From the NCBI RefSeq assembly GCF_000721075.1, contig NZ_JOEQ01000041.1, positions 1-59,722 on the forward strand: 59,722 nt of DNA, read 5' to 3'. Each line of letters starts with the position of its first letter. Positions within the stretch are counted from its first letter, which is position 1. The notes beneath the pieces are model-generated. The model saw only the letters and a program-made list of their open reading frames with translations. It did not search any database and was not told the DNA's origin. The DNA comes from Streptosporangium amethystogenes (GTDB lineage: Bacteria > Actinomycetota > Actinomycetes > Streptosporangiales > Streptosporangiaceae). A program made the translations under genes and the position numbers. Positions 1 to 8,128 of this stretch are shown here, in pieces.

Positions 1-1
1 C

Positions 2-217
2 AAGGTCATCGGCGGCCACCTCACCGAGACCGACGAGGCCCGCGCGTTCCGCCGGGTCACCGCGGCCGAGGTCCGGGAACTCGCATCCGAGGCATTCGCG
101 ACCCGCGTTCTCGACGCAATGCGCCAGGATCACCCGTCGGCCATACGCCAACACGACGGGATCTACCTGATCGAAGCCCGAGAACATGTCGCCGGATCAC
201 TTCAAAAGCATGAATAA
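2..217 (+). CDS. NUDIX hydrolase, C-terminal part (cut by window edge)
   Basis: The open frame enters from the left edge and stops at TAA 215-217, giving 71 residues. The text GGHLTETDEARAFRRVT followed by an acidic helix and IRQHDGIYLI resembles the C-terminal strand and helix of NUDIX hydrolases that act on nucleoside-diphosphate derivatives. The NUDIX box itself lies outside the window, so catalytic residues cannot be checked. Such proteins are common cargo in actinomycete integrative elements, which fits the tRNA fragment found 1.7 kb downstream. Family assignment is from the tail only. Confidence 0.55.
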   Translation, partial: KVIGGHLTETDEARAFRRVTAAEVRELASEAFATRVLDAMRQDHPSAIRQHDGIYLIEAREHVAGSLQKHE

Positions 218-297
218 TCGCTGGTCATACTGACGGGCATCCCGATCCGGGTGACCTGCACAGCAAGCATCCTGTTCACCGGGCTAGGGTCCTTCGC

Positions 298-882
298 ATG
301 GCCACCCCCTCAGTCGTGGATCTCCAGCGTCAGGCACCCGATAGAAGCCAGTGGTGGCAATTGGTGCTCGTCCTCGGCCCCGTTACCGTGAGTGCCGTCC
401 TGACGCTCTTCGCTGCGGCTTATCCCGGCGGTAACTACCTCCTGGCTCTCTTCGCCATCCCTGCATGGCTCTTGTCCGGCCTCATATGGATCTCGCTCCT
501 CATGACCCGGGGCAGCAGCTACAGGCGTAGTCCATGGATCATCGCGACGCCACTCATCGGGGCACTCACACTCGCCCTGGCGAACTCTCAGCTTCCGATG
601 CGGGCAGCTTTCTTGATCTCCGAACCCGCTCTCACCAGCTACGCGCAGTCGCTACCTGAACAGGAGCGTTCGTCATTCAGGCAGGAGCGTGTCGGCCTGT
701 TCACCGTCGATACGGCGCAGCGCTGGAAGGGGGTCACACATCTTGGTGTCGCCAGTGCGGGTGGAATGCTCATCAAGTGCGGATTCGCTTATGTTCCGGA
801 CGGGCGTGTGGAGGATCTCGGCGTCTCCTCATTCGATCATGTGACTGGCGACTGGTATGCGACCTGCACCGACTACGACTGA
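298..882 (+). CDS. Hypothetical membrane protein, three N-terminal helices
   Basis: 194 residues, no family recognised. Hydrophobic stretches at about residues 20-42, 46-68 and 79-96 look like three membrane helices. They are followed by a roughly 95-residue polar domain with two cysteines (in IKCGFAY and YATCTDY) that could form a disulfide outside the membrane. The ATG at 298 has no strong ribosome-binding site (only AGGGT about 8 nt upstream). Codon use is less GC-biased than in genes further right, in keeping with an accessory region. No partner gene is adjacent. Confidence 0.6.
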   Translation: MATPSVVDLQRQAPDRSQWWQLVLVLGPVTVSAVLTLFAAAYPGGNYLLALFAIPAWLLSGLIWISLLMTRGSSYRRSPWIIATPLIGALTLALANSQLPMRAAFLISEPALTSYAQSLPEQERSSFRQERVGLFTVDTAQRWKGVTHLGVASAGGMLIKCGFAYVPDGRVEDLGVSSFDHVTGDWYATCTDYD

Positions 883-1205
883 GGCACTAGACGCGGAGTC
901 ATATCACAATCACTGCCGAATTGTTCTTATGGGTTATCAAGCGGCGGCGCGGCGCGCCGCCGCACGGCCCTCCGCCGTCCGGGCGTGCGGCGTGGGCGCC
1001 GGTCCCGAACGGCGGCGGGAATCGGCCCACCCGCCGCACCGGGGCCGCACCACCGCCCAGGTTGCATCAACCACCGGTTGCCACATCTACCTACACGGCC
1101 CTACGAACCAGGCAGCTTCATTTCCATAATTAGGGAAAGCTATGCCTCGTCCAACACCGTGTCATACGATCACCCGTTACGACGCCCCTCCAGTACCTAG
1201 AGAGA
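883..1205. other. Intergenic stretch with GC-rich palindrome
   Basis: No convincing gene. A strongly GC-rich palindromic segment of GCGGCG/CGCCGC units at about 942-964 follows the gene ending at 882 and could act as its terminator, although there is no T-run. The rest is unremarkable. Confidence 0.35.
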
Positions 1206-1547
1206 TTGCTCACCGGGGAGACTTGGCCACTGTTTTCAGCAGGAATTGTTATCCCTCTGATACTGGCACTTCTGCATCGCTCACGTAAGGGCTCGTGGCC
1301 TACCATGCTGCGGACCACCAGCACCGCATTTCTGATCATCGGGTCTTGGAAGCTGTTGCGCTCAAGCTGGATCCTTACTGTTTACGGCGGTGTTCCCAAG
1401 TTCGTAGATCTCAATATCAAGGCTGCTGTAGGGCTGATAGTCGCAGCTGGTGTCTGCACTGTTATCGACTACCTCCGCAGAGAAGCGCCTCCGGCGAGGG
1501 CGCTTCGGCTCCGGGATGATCTTCAGGGGCAAGAGCCAGGTTCGTAG
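1206..1547 (+). CDS. Small hypothetical membrane protein
   Basis: 113 residues starting at TTG 1206 behind a weak CTAGAGAGA site. Two to three hydrophobic segments (about residues 8-22, 38-58 and 70-88) suggest a small integral membrane protein with a charged C-terminal tail rich in Arg and Asp. No family is recognised. Base composition is less GC-biased than in the genes to the right, like its neighbour at 298. A later start cannot be excluded. Confidence 0.45.
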   Translation: MLTGETWPLFSAGIVIPLILALLHRSRKGSWPTMLRTTSTAFLIIGSWKLLRSSWILTVYGGVPKFVDLNIKAAVGLIVAAGVCTVIDYLRREAPPARALRLRDDLQGQEPGS

Positions 1548-1558
1548 GTGGCTGGGGG

Positions 1559-1706
1559 CCGGATCTTCCCGTCGCCGTCGTCCCAGGGCAAGCCGAGCAG
1601 ACCGGGGCCAGGGGTCAAGGGTGTTCGTCCGGTGGGGCGCTCCACCTTGACCTCTGGCCCCGCCCCGCTCCCCGGAGGGTGGGGCGACGGCGACGGGAAG
1701 ATCCGG
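1559..1706. repeat. Long nested inverted repeat
   Basis: The outer arms 1559-1580 and 1685-1706 are perfect 22-nt reverse complements (CCGGATCTTCCCGTCG...), extended inward by five pairs including one wobble. An inner pair, 1604-1620 and 1644-1660, matches over 17 nt with a single G-T pair. Between them GGTGGGGCGCTCCACC forms a small terminal hairpin. The whole can fold into one branched stem of about 148 nt. It follows a small gene and precedes a tRNA remnant. It could be a terminator, a recombination-related site or a small mobile palindrome. Confidence 0.7.
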
Positions 1707-1744
1707 CGGGGGAGGTGTGTGCGTCCGCACGGGGCGTTCAGGCC

Positions 1745-1761
1745 GTGCCCGTTGCGTGCCC
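1745..1761 (+). repeat. Direct repeat copy 1 flanking the tRNA fragment
   Basis: GTGCCCGTTGCGTGCCC here matches GTGCCCGTCGCGTGCCC at 1981-1997 with one mismatch in 17. The two copies lie on either side of the tRNA 3' fragment, about 120 nt to the left and 80 nt to the right. That placement would suit arm-type integrase sites, but the function is inferred. Confidence 0.4.
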
Positions 1762-1863
1762 CGTCAGGAGGGTCGCCAAGGGGGAATCACGGGGACTCAC
1801 GGGCAAGGCGAGACCGCCTCTGACCTGGAACGCAGCTGGTCACAGGGGCGCGTACCGAGATCT

Positions 1864-1904
1864 TGTGAACTTGTAGGTCAGGGGTTCGATTCCCCTCGTC
1901 GGCT
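1864..1904 (+). other. tRNA 3'-end fragment, probable attachment site
   Basis: The sequence contains a perfect T arm (AGGGG TTCGATT CCCCT, 1880-1896) followed by an acceptor 3' strand CGTCGGC and discriminator T (1897-1904), preceded by AGGTC as variable loop. No D arm or matching 5' acceptor GCCGACG is present upstream, so this is only the 3' part of a tRNA. Such fragments are typically left by site-specific integration into a tRNA gene. The CTTGTGA-like remnant recalls a threonine tRNA, but specificity is uncertain. The element with NUDIX and membrane genes to the left would be its cargo. Confidence 0.6.
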
Positions 1905-1910
1905 CGCATG

Positions 1911-1952
1911 CGAAAGGCCAGGTCAACCGATATTCGGTGACCTGGCCTTTCG
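1911..1952. terminator. Strong hairpin after the tRNA fragment
   Basis: Arms 1911-1925 (CGAAAGGCCAGGTCA) and 1938-1952 are perfect reverse complements, with further pairing ACCGA/TCGGT inside. Such a hairpin directly after a tRNA 3' end is probably the original tRNA terminator, kept with the fragment. Confidence 0.65.
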
Positions 1953-1980
1953 CTGTTCAGCCGAACTTTATGATTTTTCC

Positions 1981-1997
1981 GTGCCCGTCGCGTGCCC
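1981..1997 (+). repeat. Direct repeat copy 2 flanking the tRNA fragment
   Basis: GTGCCCGTCGCGTGCCC, 16 of 17 positions identical to the copy at 1745-1761. See that entry for the reading as a possible integrase arm site. Confidence 0.4.
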
Positions 1998-2273
1998 AAT
2001 GGTCGTCTGCCGACGCCTTTTTGAACGCCCGCCCAGGAGCCTGGGCGACGGCCCTGTCGCGAAAAGAACAGGCGTGACGTATGTGCCGGGGCGGGTTCCG
2101 GCCTGATGGATGAGCCGGGCGTTCCAGAGAGGCGGTGGCGACACATTCCGCCGGGAACTTGTGCGTTCTGCGCTGATACGACTACTGTAAGTGAAAAGAT
2201 CTTGGGTGTCCCCGTGTGCCGGGCGGTGGGGTTTCCGGGCGGGCTGTGACCGTCGAGGCTGACTGGGGGTGCG

Positions 2274-3242
2274 GTGGCTGGGCGGCTTCGGCGGGTGGTC
2301 GTCGCGCTTCTGGTGGCAGGAGGCGTGACGGCGGCGGTTGAGCCGGGGGCTTCCGGAGCGCCGGCCCCGGTTCCGGACTTCTCGCTGACGGTGAGCCCGC
2401 CACGACTGGTCGTCACCCCGGAGGAGATCGACGAGCCTCAGTCGTTCCAGGTGGCCAACAGGGGACGAGCGCCCGTCGACGTGGTCGTCGACAGGGTGGG
2501 CTTCGCCATGGACGAGTCCGGGAAGGTGCTCTTCGAGCGTGACGCGCCCCGCTCGGCCGCCGGCTGGCTCAAGGTGAGGCCGGCGAGCTTCCGTCTCGCC
2601 CCCGGCGCGGAGCGGGGCGTCACCGTACTGATCGACCCTCCGCCCGAGCCCGAGCACGGCGAGCACCAGGTGGCCCTGCTCTTCGTGGCCCCGGCAGGGG
2701 CCGGTGAGGGCAACATCAAGCTGAACCGGGCGATCGGAACGCCGATCTACATCACGGTTCCGGGGCCGATCGACACGTCCGTGCGCCTTGGCGACCTGCG
2801 CACCTCCGGCGCCTTCTCGACGGGCGGCCCCGTCGACCTCACCATCACCGTCGACAATCTCGGGACCGTTCACCGTGACTTCCTCGGCCCCGGTGCGCTG
2901 AAGGTGGAGGTGAACGGGTACGAGGTGCCGTTTCCCGACTTCACCCTGCTCAGGGGAGACAGCAGGGACGTCACCGTCAGATGGGCGGATCCGCCGTTCA
3001 TGTGTCTCTGCCACGCGACGGTGTCGGTCTCCGGGACCGGCGGGACATCCCGGCGGAGCGCGACTTTCGTCATCCTCCCTCTGCGCCTCTTCGGGGCGCT
3101 GGTCGTGGTGGCGCTCGTGCTGTACGTCATCGCCTGGCTGCCGCGCCGCCGTCGGGTTCGGGCTCTCGGGGCGGATCAGGCCCCGAACGGACATACCAAC
3201 CGCGATCGAGACGACCTCGACCGGGCCGACAGCGGGGTTTGA
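2274..3242 (+). CDS. Secreted, membrane-anchored Ig-like domain protein (DUF916-like)
   Basis: 322 residues from GTG 2274. Residues 1-28 form a signal peptide (basic start, ALLVAGGVTAAV core). The body (about 40-265) has alternating beta strands with texts such as SPPRLVVTPEEIDEP, FRLAPGAERGVTVLIDPP and DLTITVDNLGTVHRDF. This pattern resembles extracellular immunoglobulin-like proteins of the DUF916 / pilus-chaperone-like type. A single C-terminal helix (about 268-288) followed by RRRRR places a short tail inside the cell. Probable role is a cell-surface scaffold; a ligand cannot be named. The next gene is a glycosyltransferase 195 nt away. Confidence 0.75.
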   Translation: MAGRLRRVVVALLVAGGVTAAVEPGASGAPAPVPDFSLTVSPPRLVVTPEEIDEPQSFQVANRGRAPVDVVVDRVGFAMDESGKVLFERDAPRSAAGWLKVRPASFRLAPGAERGVTVLIDPPPEPEHGEHQVALLFVAPAGAGEGNIKLNRAIGTPIYITVPGPIDTSVRLGDLRTSGAFSTGGPVDLTITVDNLGTVHRDFLGPGALKVEVNGYEVPFPDFTLLRGDSRDVTVRWADPPFMCLCHATVSVSGTGGTSRRSATFVILPLRLFGALVVVALVLYVIAWLPRRRRVRALGADQAPNGHTNRDRDDLDRADSGV

Positions 3243-3437
3243 GAGTGCGGCGCGTCTGAGCCGGTTAGGCAGTGGGTTTCCTGTCGATGGTGGGAGAACC
3301 AGTTGTTTCTCGCCGAATTCGGCCTTCGCCGGGAGCAGGTCGGAGAGGCAACCCTGTGGATTTGCCCCGCACGGGTGGCCCCTCGTCACATACTGAGACG
3401 CTAGATAAGCGGAAAGTAACCGACGAGGGGCACGGCG

Positions 3438-5345
3438 GTGGGGGTAACGACTCTTCAGCGAGTCCGCACGGGGCGGGGCGGCTGCGATATCACCAGGGAG
3501 GAGGCGATCCGGTCCGACGTCGACGTCACCGTGATCGTCCCCCTGCACAACTGTCGGCCCTATCTCGACAGGTGCCTGACCTCGCTGCTGATCCAGCGGG
3601 TCGCCCTGGAGGTGGTGGTCGTCGACGACGGTTCCACCGACGGCGGTGCCGCGCTGCTCGACCTGTACGCCTCCTGCCACCGCGGTGTGATCCGCGTCGT
3701 CCGGCAGAAGGCATCCGGCGGCGCGGGGCGCCCGCGCAACGTCGGACTCTCCCACGCGCGCGGCAGGTACGTCTTCTTCTGCGACGCGGACGACTACCTC
3801 GGCCCCCAGGCGCTGGAGCGGATGCTCGCGATGGCCGACCGCAACGGCTCGGACATCGTGCTCGGGAAGATCGTCGGTCATGACCGCAAGGTGCCGGTCT
3901 CGATGTTCAAGGAGAACGCCGAGCGGGTGCCGCTCGGTGACAGCGCGGTCTACAACAGCCTGAGCTGCTTCAAGTTGTTCCGCAGGGAGATGCTGGAGCG
4001 GCACGCCATCCGTTTCGACGAGACGCTTCTGGTCGGCGAGGACGTCGTCTTCACCACCCACGCCTACTGCCACGCGAACGTGATCTCGGTGGTCGCCGAC
4101 TACGACTGCTACCACCTGGTCGCCCGGCCCGACGGCACCAGCATCATGCAGCGGCAGGGGAGCCGCGACCCGGTCTCCTGGCTGCGGATGATCAGGCGGC
4201 CGATCGAGTTGATGCTCGCCCACGTACGGCCGGGAGACCTCCGCGACCACCTCCTGCGGCGGCACTTCCGGATGGACGCCTTCGGCAACCTCGGCAGGCC
4301 CTTCCTGGACGCCGGGGAGGTCGAGCGCAAGGAGATCGCCGCCGAGGTGGCCGACATGTGCGAGCGGTGGCTGACCGACGGGGTCCGTGACCGGCTCCCC
4401 GCGATCGACCGGAGCAGGATCGCCGCACTGGAGGACATCGATCGCCTGGTGCGGCTGGCGCACATCGAGTCGGCCTCGGTCCGCAGGGAGCTCACCGCGC
4501 TCCGCTGGGAGCGGGAGGGAAGGCTGGCGATCTCCGGCAAGGTGGCGCTGAGCACACTGGAGCGATACGACCGCCCGGAGATCGTTGGCGGCGACCTCGC
4601 CCTGGTGCTGCGGCGCCGGCACGCGGGCACCGGCCCCTGCGACGAGGTCGTGGTCCCGGCGACGGGCGACTGCGCGGAGTTCACCGGGGTCGTCGACGTC
4701 ACCGGCCTGTCCTCCGGCATCTGGGATGTTCACGTGGCCGTCGCCTTCGAGGGCGTTCCCCGGCTCGCCCGTCTGGGCTTCGACCGGGACGGACTGACCG
4801 CGCTTCCGGTGCCGCCCGCGCCGCGAGTGGTCGGCGACGTCGTCGCCCTGCCGTACTTCACCCGCCCCTACGGCAACCTCAGCCTTGACATCGGCGGCCA
4901 CGTGGTCGCGGTGCCGGGCAGCGCCCGGCTGGTACGCGCCCGCTGGGCGGCGGGGCACCGGCTGGTGCTGCACGGTGAGGTCACCGTGGGCACCGCCGCT
5001 CCGGCGGCGGACGCGGTGCGTCATCTGGTCTGGCGGGAGCGTGAGTCGAGCCGGGAGCGGCGTGAGCCGGTCACGGTCGGAGAGGACGGCACGTTCACGG
5101 CCTGGCAGGCGATGGGCCGGCTGGGGCCCGGCACCTGGGACGCCTACCTGGAGATGGACCTGGGCGGGCCGCCCGCGCGCTTCAGGATCGAGGCGGTGCC
5201 CGAGATGATCGAGCAGCCGCGTACCTGGTGGCGCGGCGCGACCCGGTGGAGCGTCAGGCCCTACGCCACGGCGGGCAAGGGGCGGCTCAGCACCGTGGTC
5301 CGCACCCTCGGCCCCCGGACCTTCGTCAGACGCATCGTGTGTTGA
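3438..5345 (+). CDS. Family 2 glycosyltransferase with C-terminal beta-rich extension
   Basis: 635 residues from GTG 3438 behind a GAGGGG site. A GT-A fold occupies roughly residues 28-240: VTVIVPLHN start, VVDDGSTDGG near 62-70 and the metal-binding DAD motif at 116-118 (FFCDADDYLG). It should transfer a nucleotide-activated sugar to a wall or teichoic-type polymer on the cytoplasmic side of the membrane. The remaining ~390 residues contain helices and then repeated strand-rich segments (GTGPCDEVVV, SGIWDVHVAVAFEG, GPGTWDAYLEMDLGG), as in actinobacterial TagF-related transferases. Donor and acceptor are unknown. Confidence 0.85.
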   Translation: MGVTTLQRVRTGRGGCDITREEAIRSDVDVTVIVPLHNCRPYLDRCLTSLLIQRVALEVVVVDDGSTDGGAALLDLYASCHRGVIRVVRQKASGGAGRPRNVGLSHARGRYVFFCDADDYLGPQALERMLAMADRNGSDIVLGKIVGHDRKVPVSMFKENAERVPLGDSAVYNSLSCFKLFRREMLERHAIRFDETLLVGEDVVFTTHAYCHANVISVVADYDCYHLVARPDGTSIMQRQGSRDPVSWLRMIRRPIELMLAHVRPGDLRDHLLRRHFRMDAFGNLGRPFLDAGEVERKEIAAEVADMCERWLTDGVRDRLPAIDRSRIAALEDIDRLVRLAHIESASVRRELTALRWEREGRLAISGKVALSTLERYDRPEIVGGDLALVLRRRHAGTGPCDEVVVPATGDCAEFTGVVDVTGLSSGIWDVHVAVAFEGVPRLARLGFDRDGLTALPVPPAPRVVGDVVALPYFTRPYGNLSLDIGGHVVAVPGSARLVRARWAAGHRLVLHGEVTVGTAAPAADAVRHLVWRERESSRERREPVTVGEDGTFTAWQAMGRLGPGTWDAYLEMDLGGPPARFRIEAVPEMIEQPRTWWRGATRWSVRPYATAGKGRLSTVVRTLGPRTFVRRIVC

Positions 5346-5419
5346 CGGCGCGGTAGCGCCGCGAACCCCGGTGGCAGGCGGAAGTCACCAGACCTTCGTC
5401 GGGCGTTAATGCCAATATC

Positions 5420-5447
5420 TTGCAAGTACAAGCCCATGGCCTAAAGT
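5420..5447 (+). promoter_or_regulatory. Candidate promoter of the cbi operon
   Basis: TTGCAA (5420-5425) and TAAAGT (5442-5447) are separated by 16 nt and lie about 30 nt before the cbiM start. The -35 region sits inside a small palindrome CTTGCAAGTACAAG in a locally AT-richer stretch, a plausible site for a metal-responsive repressor. No cobalamin riboswitch is visible, and the space is too short for one. Confidence 0.45.
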
Positions 5448-5477
5448 GGAGCCAAATCCGCGCTTCGGAGGCTTGTC

Positions 5478-6527
5478 GTGCACGTACCCGATGGCTTTTT
5501 CAACGCGGCGGTGTCGCTGTCGGCGGGGGTGGTCGCGGCTGCGGGCGTGGCCGTCTGCCTGCGCGGCGCCCGCCGTGAACTCGACGACCGCACCGCCCCC
5601 ATGGCGGGCCTGGTCGCCGCCTTCGTGTTCGCCGTCCAGATGCTCAACTTCCCGGTCGCCGCGGGTACGAGCGGCCACCTCCTTGGTGGTGCGCTCGCCG
5701 CGATACTCGTCGGCCCGTACACGGCGGTGCTGTGCGTGGCGGTGGTCCTCCTCGTACAGGGGTTTTTCTTCGCCGACGGCGGCCTGACCGCGCTGGGCGT
5801 CAACATCACGCTGATGGGCGTCGTCGCCGTACTGGTCGGGTGGGGCGTCTTCCGTCTGATCACCCGGAGCCTGCGGGGCCGGGGAGCCGTGGTGGCGGCC
5901 TCGTTCGTCGCGGCACTGGTCTCGGTGCCCGCCACGGCGCTGGCTTTCACCCTGCTGTTCTGGCTCGGCGGCACCGCGCCCGTCGAGATCGGCACGGTCG
6001 CCGCGGCCATGGGCGGCGTGCACCTGCTCATCGGTATCGGGGAAGGCCTGATCACCGCGGTGACCGTCAGCACCGTCCTGGCGATCCGGCCCGACCTGGT
6101 GTACGGCGCCAGGGAACTCGCCGCGCCGCTGGTCCTGCGCGGCGCGGGCGGCGACGTGACGGTCACGTCGGAGTCTCCGGCGCCCACGGCGCCGGTCGCC
6201 GCGCGCCGTCCCGGCTGGTTCCTGCCCGCCGGTATCGCGGTGGCGGCGCTGCTGGCGGGCGTGGTCAGCTTCTACGCCTCCTCCTCGCCCGACGGTCTGG
6301 AGCGCGTCGCCGAGGACAAGGGCTTCAGCGGGCAGGCGGCCGACCACTCACTGGGTGAGCAGCCGCTCGCCGACTACGGGGACGTGGGCGGCATCCCGGT
6401 GGGGGTGGCCGGTCTGATCGGCGTCGGGGTGACCCTCGCCGTCGGCGGCGGGTTGTTCTTCACGGTGCGCCGCCGTGACGAGGGCTCCGGGCGCGGCGAG
6501 GACAGCGGCAGGAAGGTCTCCGTCTAG
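5478..6527 (+). CDS. cbiM: Cobalt/nickel ECF transporter substrate component, CbiM-CbiN fusion
   Basis: 349 residues from GTG 5478 behind CGGAGG. The N-terminus MHVPDGF is the conserved CbiM metal-binding start, in which the amino terminus and His2 coordinate Co2+ or Ni2+. Residues 1-225 contain six or seven membrane helices with HLLGGALAAILVGPY and the GVNITLMG segment. From about residue 240 a CbiN-like part follows, with two helices around SPDGLERVAEDKGF. Family members are often separate cbiM and cbiN genes; here they are one frame. The stop overlaps the start of cbiQ by one base. Confidence 0.93.
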   Translation: MHVPDGFFNAAVSLSAGVVAAAGVAVCLRGARRELDDRTAPMAGLVAAFVFAVQMLNFPVAAGTSGHLLGGALAAILVGPYTAVLCVAVVLLVQGFFFADGGLTALGVNITLMGVVAVLVGWGVFRLITRSLRGRGAVVAASFVAALVSVPATALAFTLLFWLGGTAPVEIGTVAAAMGGVHLLIGIGEGLITAVTVSTVLAIRPDLVYGARELAAPLVLRGAGGDVTVTSESPAPTAPVAARRPGWFLPAGIAVAALLAGVVSFYASSSPDGLERVAEDKGFSGQAADHSLGEQPLADYGDVGGIPVGVAGLIGVGVTLAVGGGLFFTVRRRDEGSGRGEDSGRKVSV

Positions 6528-7291
6528 TGGGGGCGGGTCACCACCATCGGCTTCACCGGCCGGGCGACACGCTCGTGCACCGGCTGCCCCCCCAGTGCAA
6601 ACTGGCGGCGGTGGCCGGGTTCGCCCTGGTGGTGGTCGCCACCCCGCGTGAGTGGTTCTGGGCCTTCGGCCTGTACGCCGTGCTCCTGGCCGCCGTCGCG
6701 GTGGCCGCGCGAGTCCCGGCGGGATTCCTGCTGCGGCGGATGGTGGTCGAGGTGCCGTTCGTGGTGTTCGCGCTGGCCATCCCGTTCATCGGAATCGGCG
6801 AGCGGGTGACGTTCATGGGACTCTCGCTCAGCGTCGCCGGCCTGTGGGCCGCCTGGAACATCCTGGCCAAGGCGACCCTGGGCGTGGTCGCGAGCGTGCT
6901 GCTCGCGGCCACCACCGAGCCACGGCTGATACTGCTGGGCGCCCAGCGCCTGAGGCTGCCGCCGATGCTGGTACAGATCGCCATGTTCATGCTCCGCTAC
7001 CTGGACGTGATCCTGGAGGAGATGCGCCGGATGCGGGTGGCGCGGGAGTCACGCGGGTTCGTGGCCAGGGACGTGCGGCACATCCCGGTGATCGCCAGAT
7101 CGGCGGGGGCGCTGTTCATCCGCTCGTACGAGCGGGGTGAGCGGGTGCACCTGGCCATGCTCAGCCGGGGCTACACCGGCTCGATGCCGGTCATCCAGGA
7201 TCTGTCCGCCGCGTCGCGGCAGTGGCTGGTCGCCGGTATGTTGCCAGGTGCGGCGCTTGCCGTGCTGCTTGGGAGCTGGGGGGTCGCATGA
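6527..7291 (+). CDS. cbiQ: ECF transporter transmembrane (T) component CbiQ
   Basis: 254 residues from GTG 6527. Several membrane helices and the cytoplasmic RMRVARESRGF and MLSRGYTG segments match the coupling Ala-Arg-Gly type motifs of CbiQ that contact the ATPases. The N-terminus GHHHRLHRPGD is histidine-rich, typical of cobalt/nickel CbiQ. The protein links the metal-binding CbiMN to CbiO. The gene overlaps cbiM by 1 nt and cbiO by 4 nt (ATGA), so the three are translationally coupled. Confidence 0.92.
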   Translation: MGAGHHHRLHRPGDTLVHRLPPQCKLAAVAGFALVVVATPREWFWAFGLYAVLLAAVAVAARVPAGFLLRRMVVEVPFVVFALAIPFIGIGERVTFMGLSLSVAGLWAAWNILAKATLGVVASVLLAATTEPRLILLGAQRLRLPPMLVQIAMFMLRYLDVILEEMRRMRVARESRGFVARDVRHIPVIARSAGALFIRSYERGERVHLAMLSRGYTGSMPVIQDLSAASRQWLVAGMLPGAALAVLLGSWGVA

Positions 7292-8025
7292 CCGCGCCGC
7301 CTTCGTTGGAGGTGAGCCGCCTGGCGTACGCGTACCCGGACGGTACGCAGGCGCTGTTCGGCGTGGACTTCCGCGTGGAGCGCGGTGAGCGGGTCGCGCT
7401 GCTCGGGCCGAACGGCGCGGGCAAGACCACACTGGTGATGCACCTCAACGGCATCCTGACCGCCGGCCACGGCACGGTGGCGGTGGCGGGGTTGCCGGTC
7501 GGGAAGGGATCGCTCAAGGAGATCCGCAGGCGGGTCGGGCTGGTCTTCCAGGACCCCGACGACCAGCTCTTCATGCCGAGCGTCCGCGAGGACGTGGCCT
7601 TCGGCCCGGCCAACCTGGGCGTCACGGGCGAGGAGCTGGAGCGCCGGGTCAAGGACGCGCTGGAGCGCGTGGGCATGCTGGAGACGATCGACCGGCCGCC
7701 GCACCACCTGTCCTTCGGCCAGCGCCGCCGGGTCGCGGTGGCGACGGTGCTGGCCATGGAGCCGGAGATTCTGGTGCTCGACGAGCCGTCGTCGAACCTG
7801 GACCCGGCCTCCAGGCGAGAGCTCGCCGAGATTCTCAGGGGGCTCGACGTGACGGTCCTGATGGTCACCCACGACCTGCCCTACGCGCTGGAGCTGTGTG
7901 AGCGTTCGCTCATTCTCTCCGGGGGCGTCATTGCCGCGGACGGGCCGACCCGTAAGATTCTCGCCGATGCCGACCTGCTCGCCGACCACCGGCTCGAACT
8001 GCCCTACGGTTTCGCGGCCTCGTGA
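7288..8025 (+). CDS. cbiO: ECF transporter ATP-binding protein CbiO
   Basis: 245 residues from ATG 7288, chosen because it gives the ATGA overlap with cbiQ. Walker A GPNGAGKTT is at 40-48, Q-loop at VFQDPDDQLF, signature LSFGQRRR, Walker B ILVLDEPSSNLD and switch His in VTHDL. The variant signature LSFGQ is normal for this family. A CbiO dimer hydrolyses ATP at the cytoplasmic face to drive Co2+ or Ni2+ uptake. With cbiMN and cbiQ the importer is complete in this operon. Confidence 0.94.
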   Translation: MTAPPSLEVSRLAYAYPDGTQALFGVDFRVERGERVALLGPNGAGKTTLVMHLNGILTAGHGTVAVAGLPVGKGSLKEIRRRVGLVFQDPDDQLFMPSVREDVAFGPANLGVTGEELERRVKDALERVGMLETIDRPPHHLSFGQRRRVAVATVLAMEPEILVLDEPSSNLDPASRRELAEILRGLDVTVLMVTHDLPYALELCERSLILSGGVIAADGPTRKILADADLLADHRLELPYGFAAS

Positions 8026-8128
8026 TCCCGGAGAATCCGGGCTGCGATTCCCTGTGAAGAATCACACACGACCTCGTGTGCTGTGGTGGCGAAGTAAAGT
8101 GGGTCTGCCCTGGGCGCGAGGAGGACTG

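Noticed and set aside
1787..2416. Minus-strand frame containing DEGNRTPDLQ
   Set aside because: This peptide is the familiar false translation of the antisense of a tRNA 3' end, and in fact supports the tRNA fragment.
1968..5024. 1018-residue open frame on the minus strand
   Set aside because: It is antisense to the Ig-like protein and the glycosyltransferase, both of which show clear family motifs; its composition (Arg, Gly, Asp, His-rich) is that of a reversed GC-rich gene.
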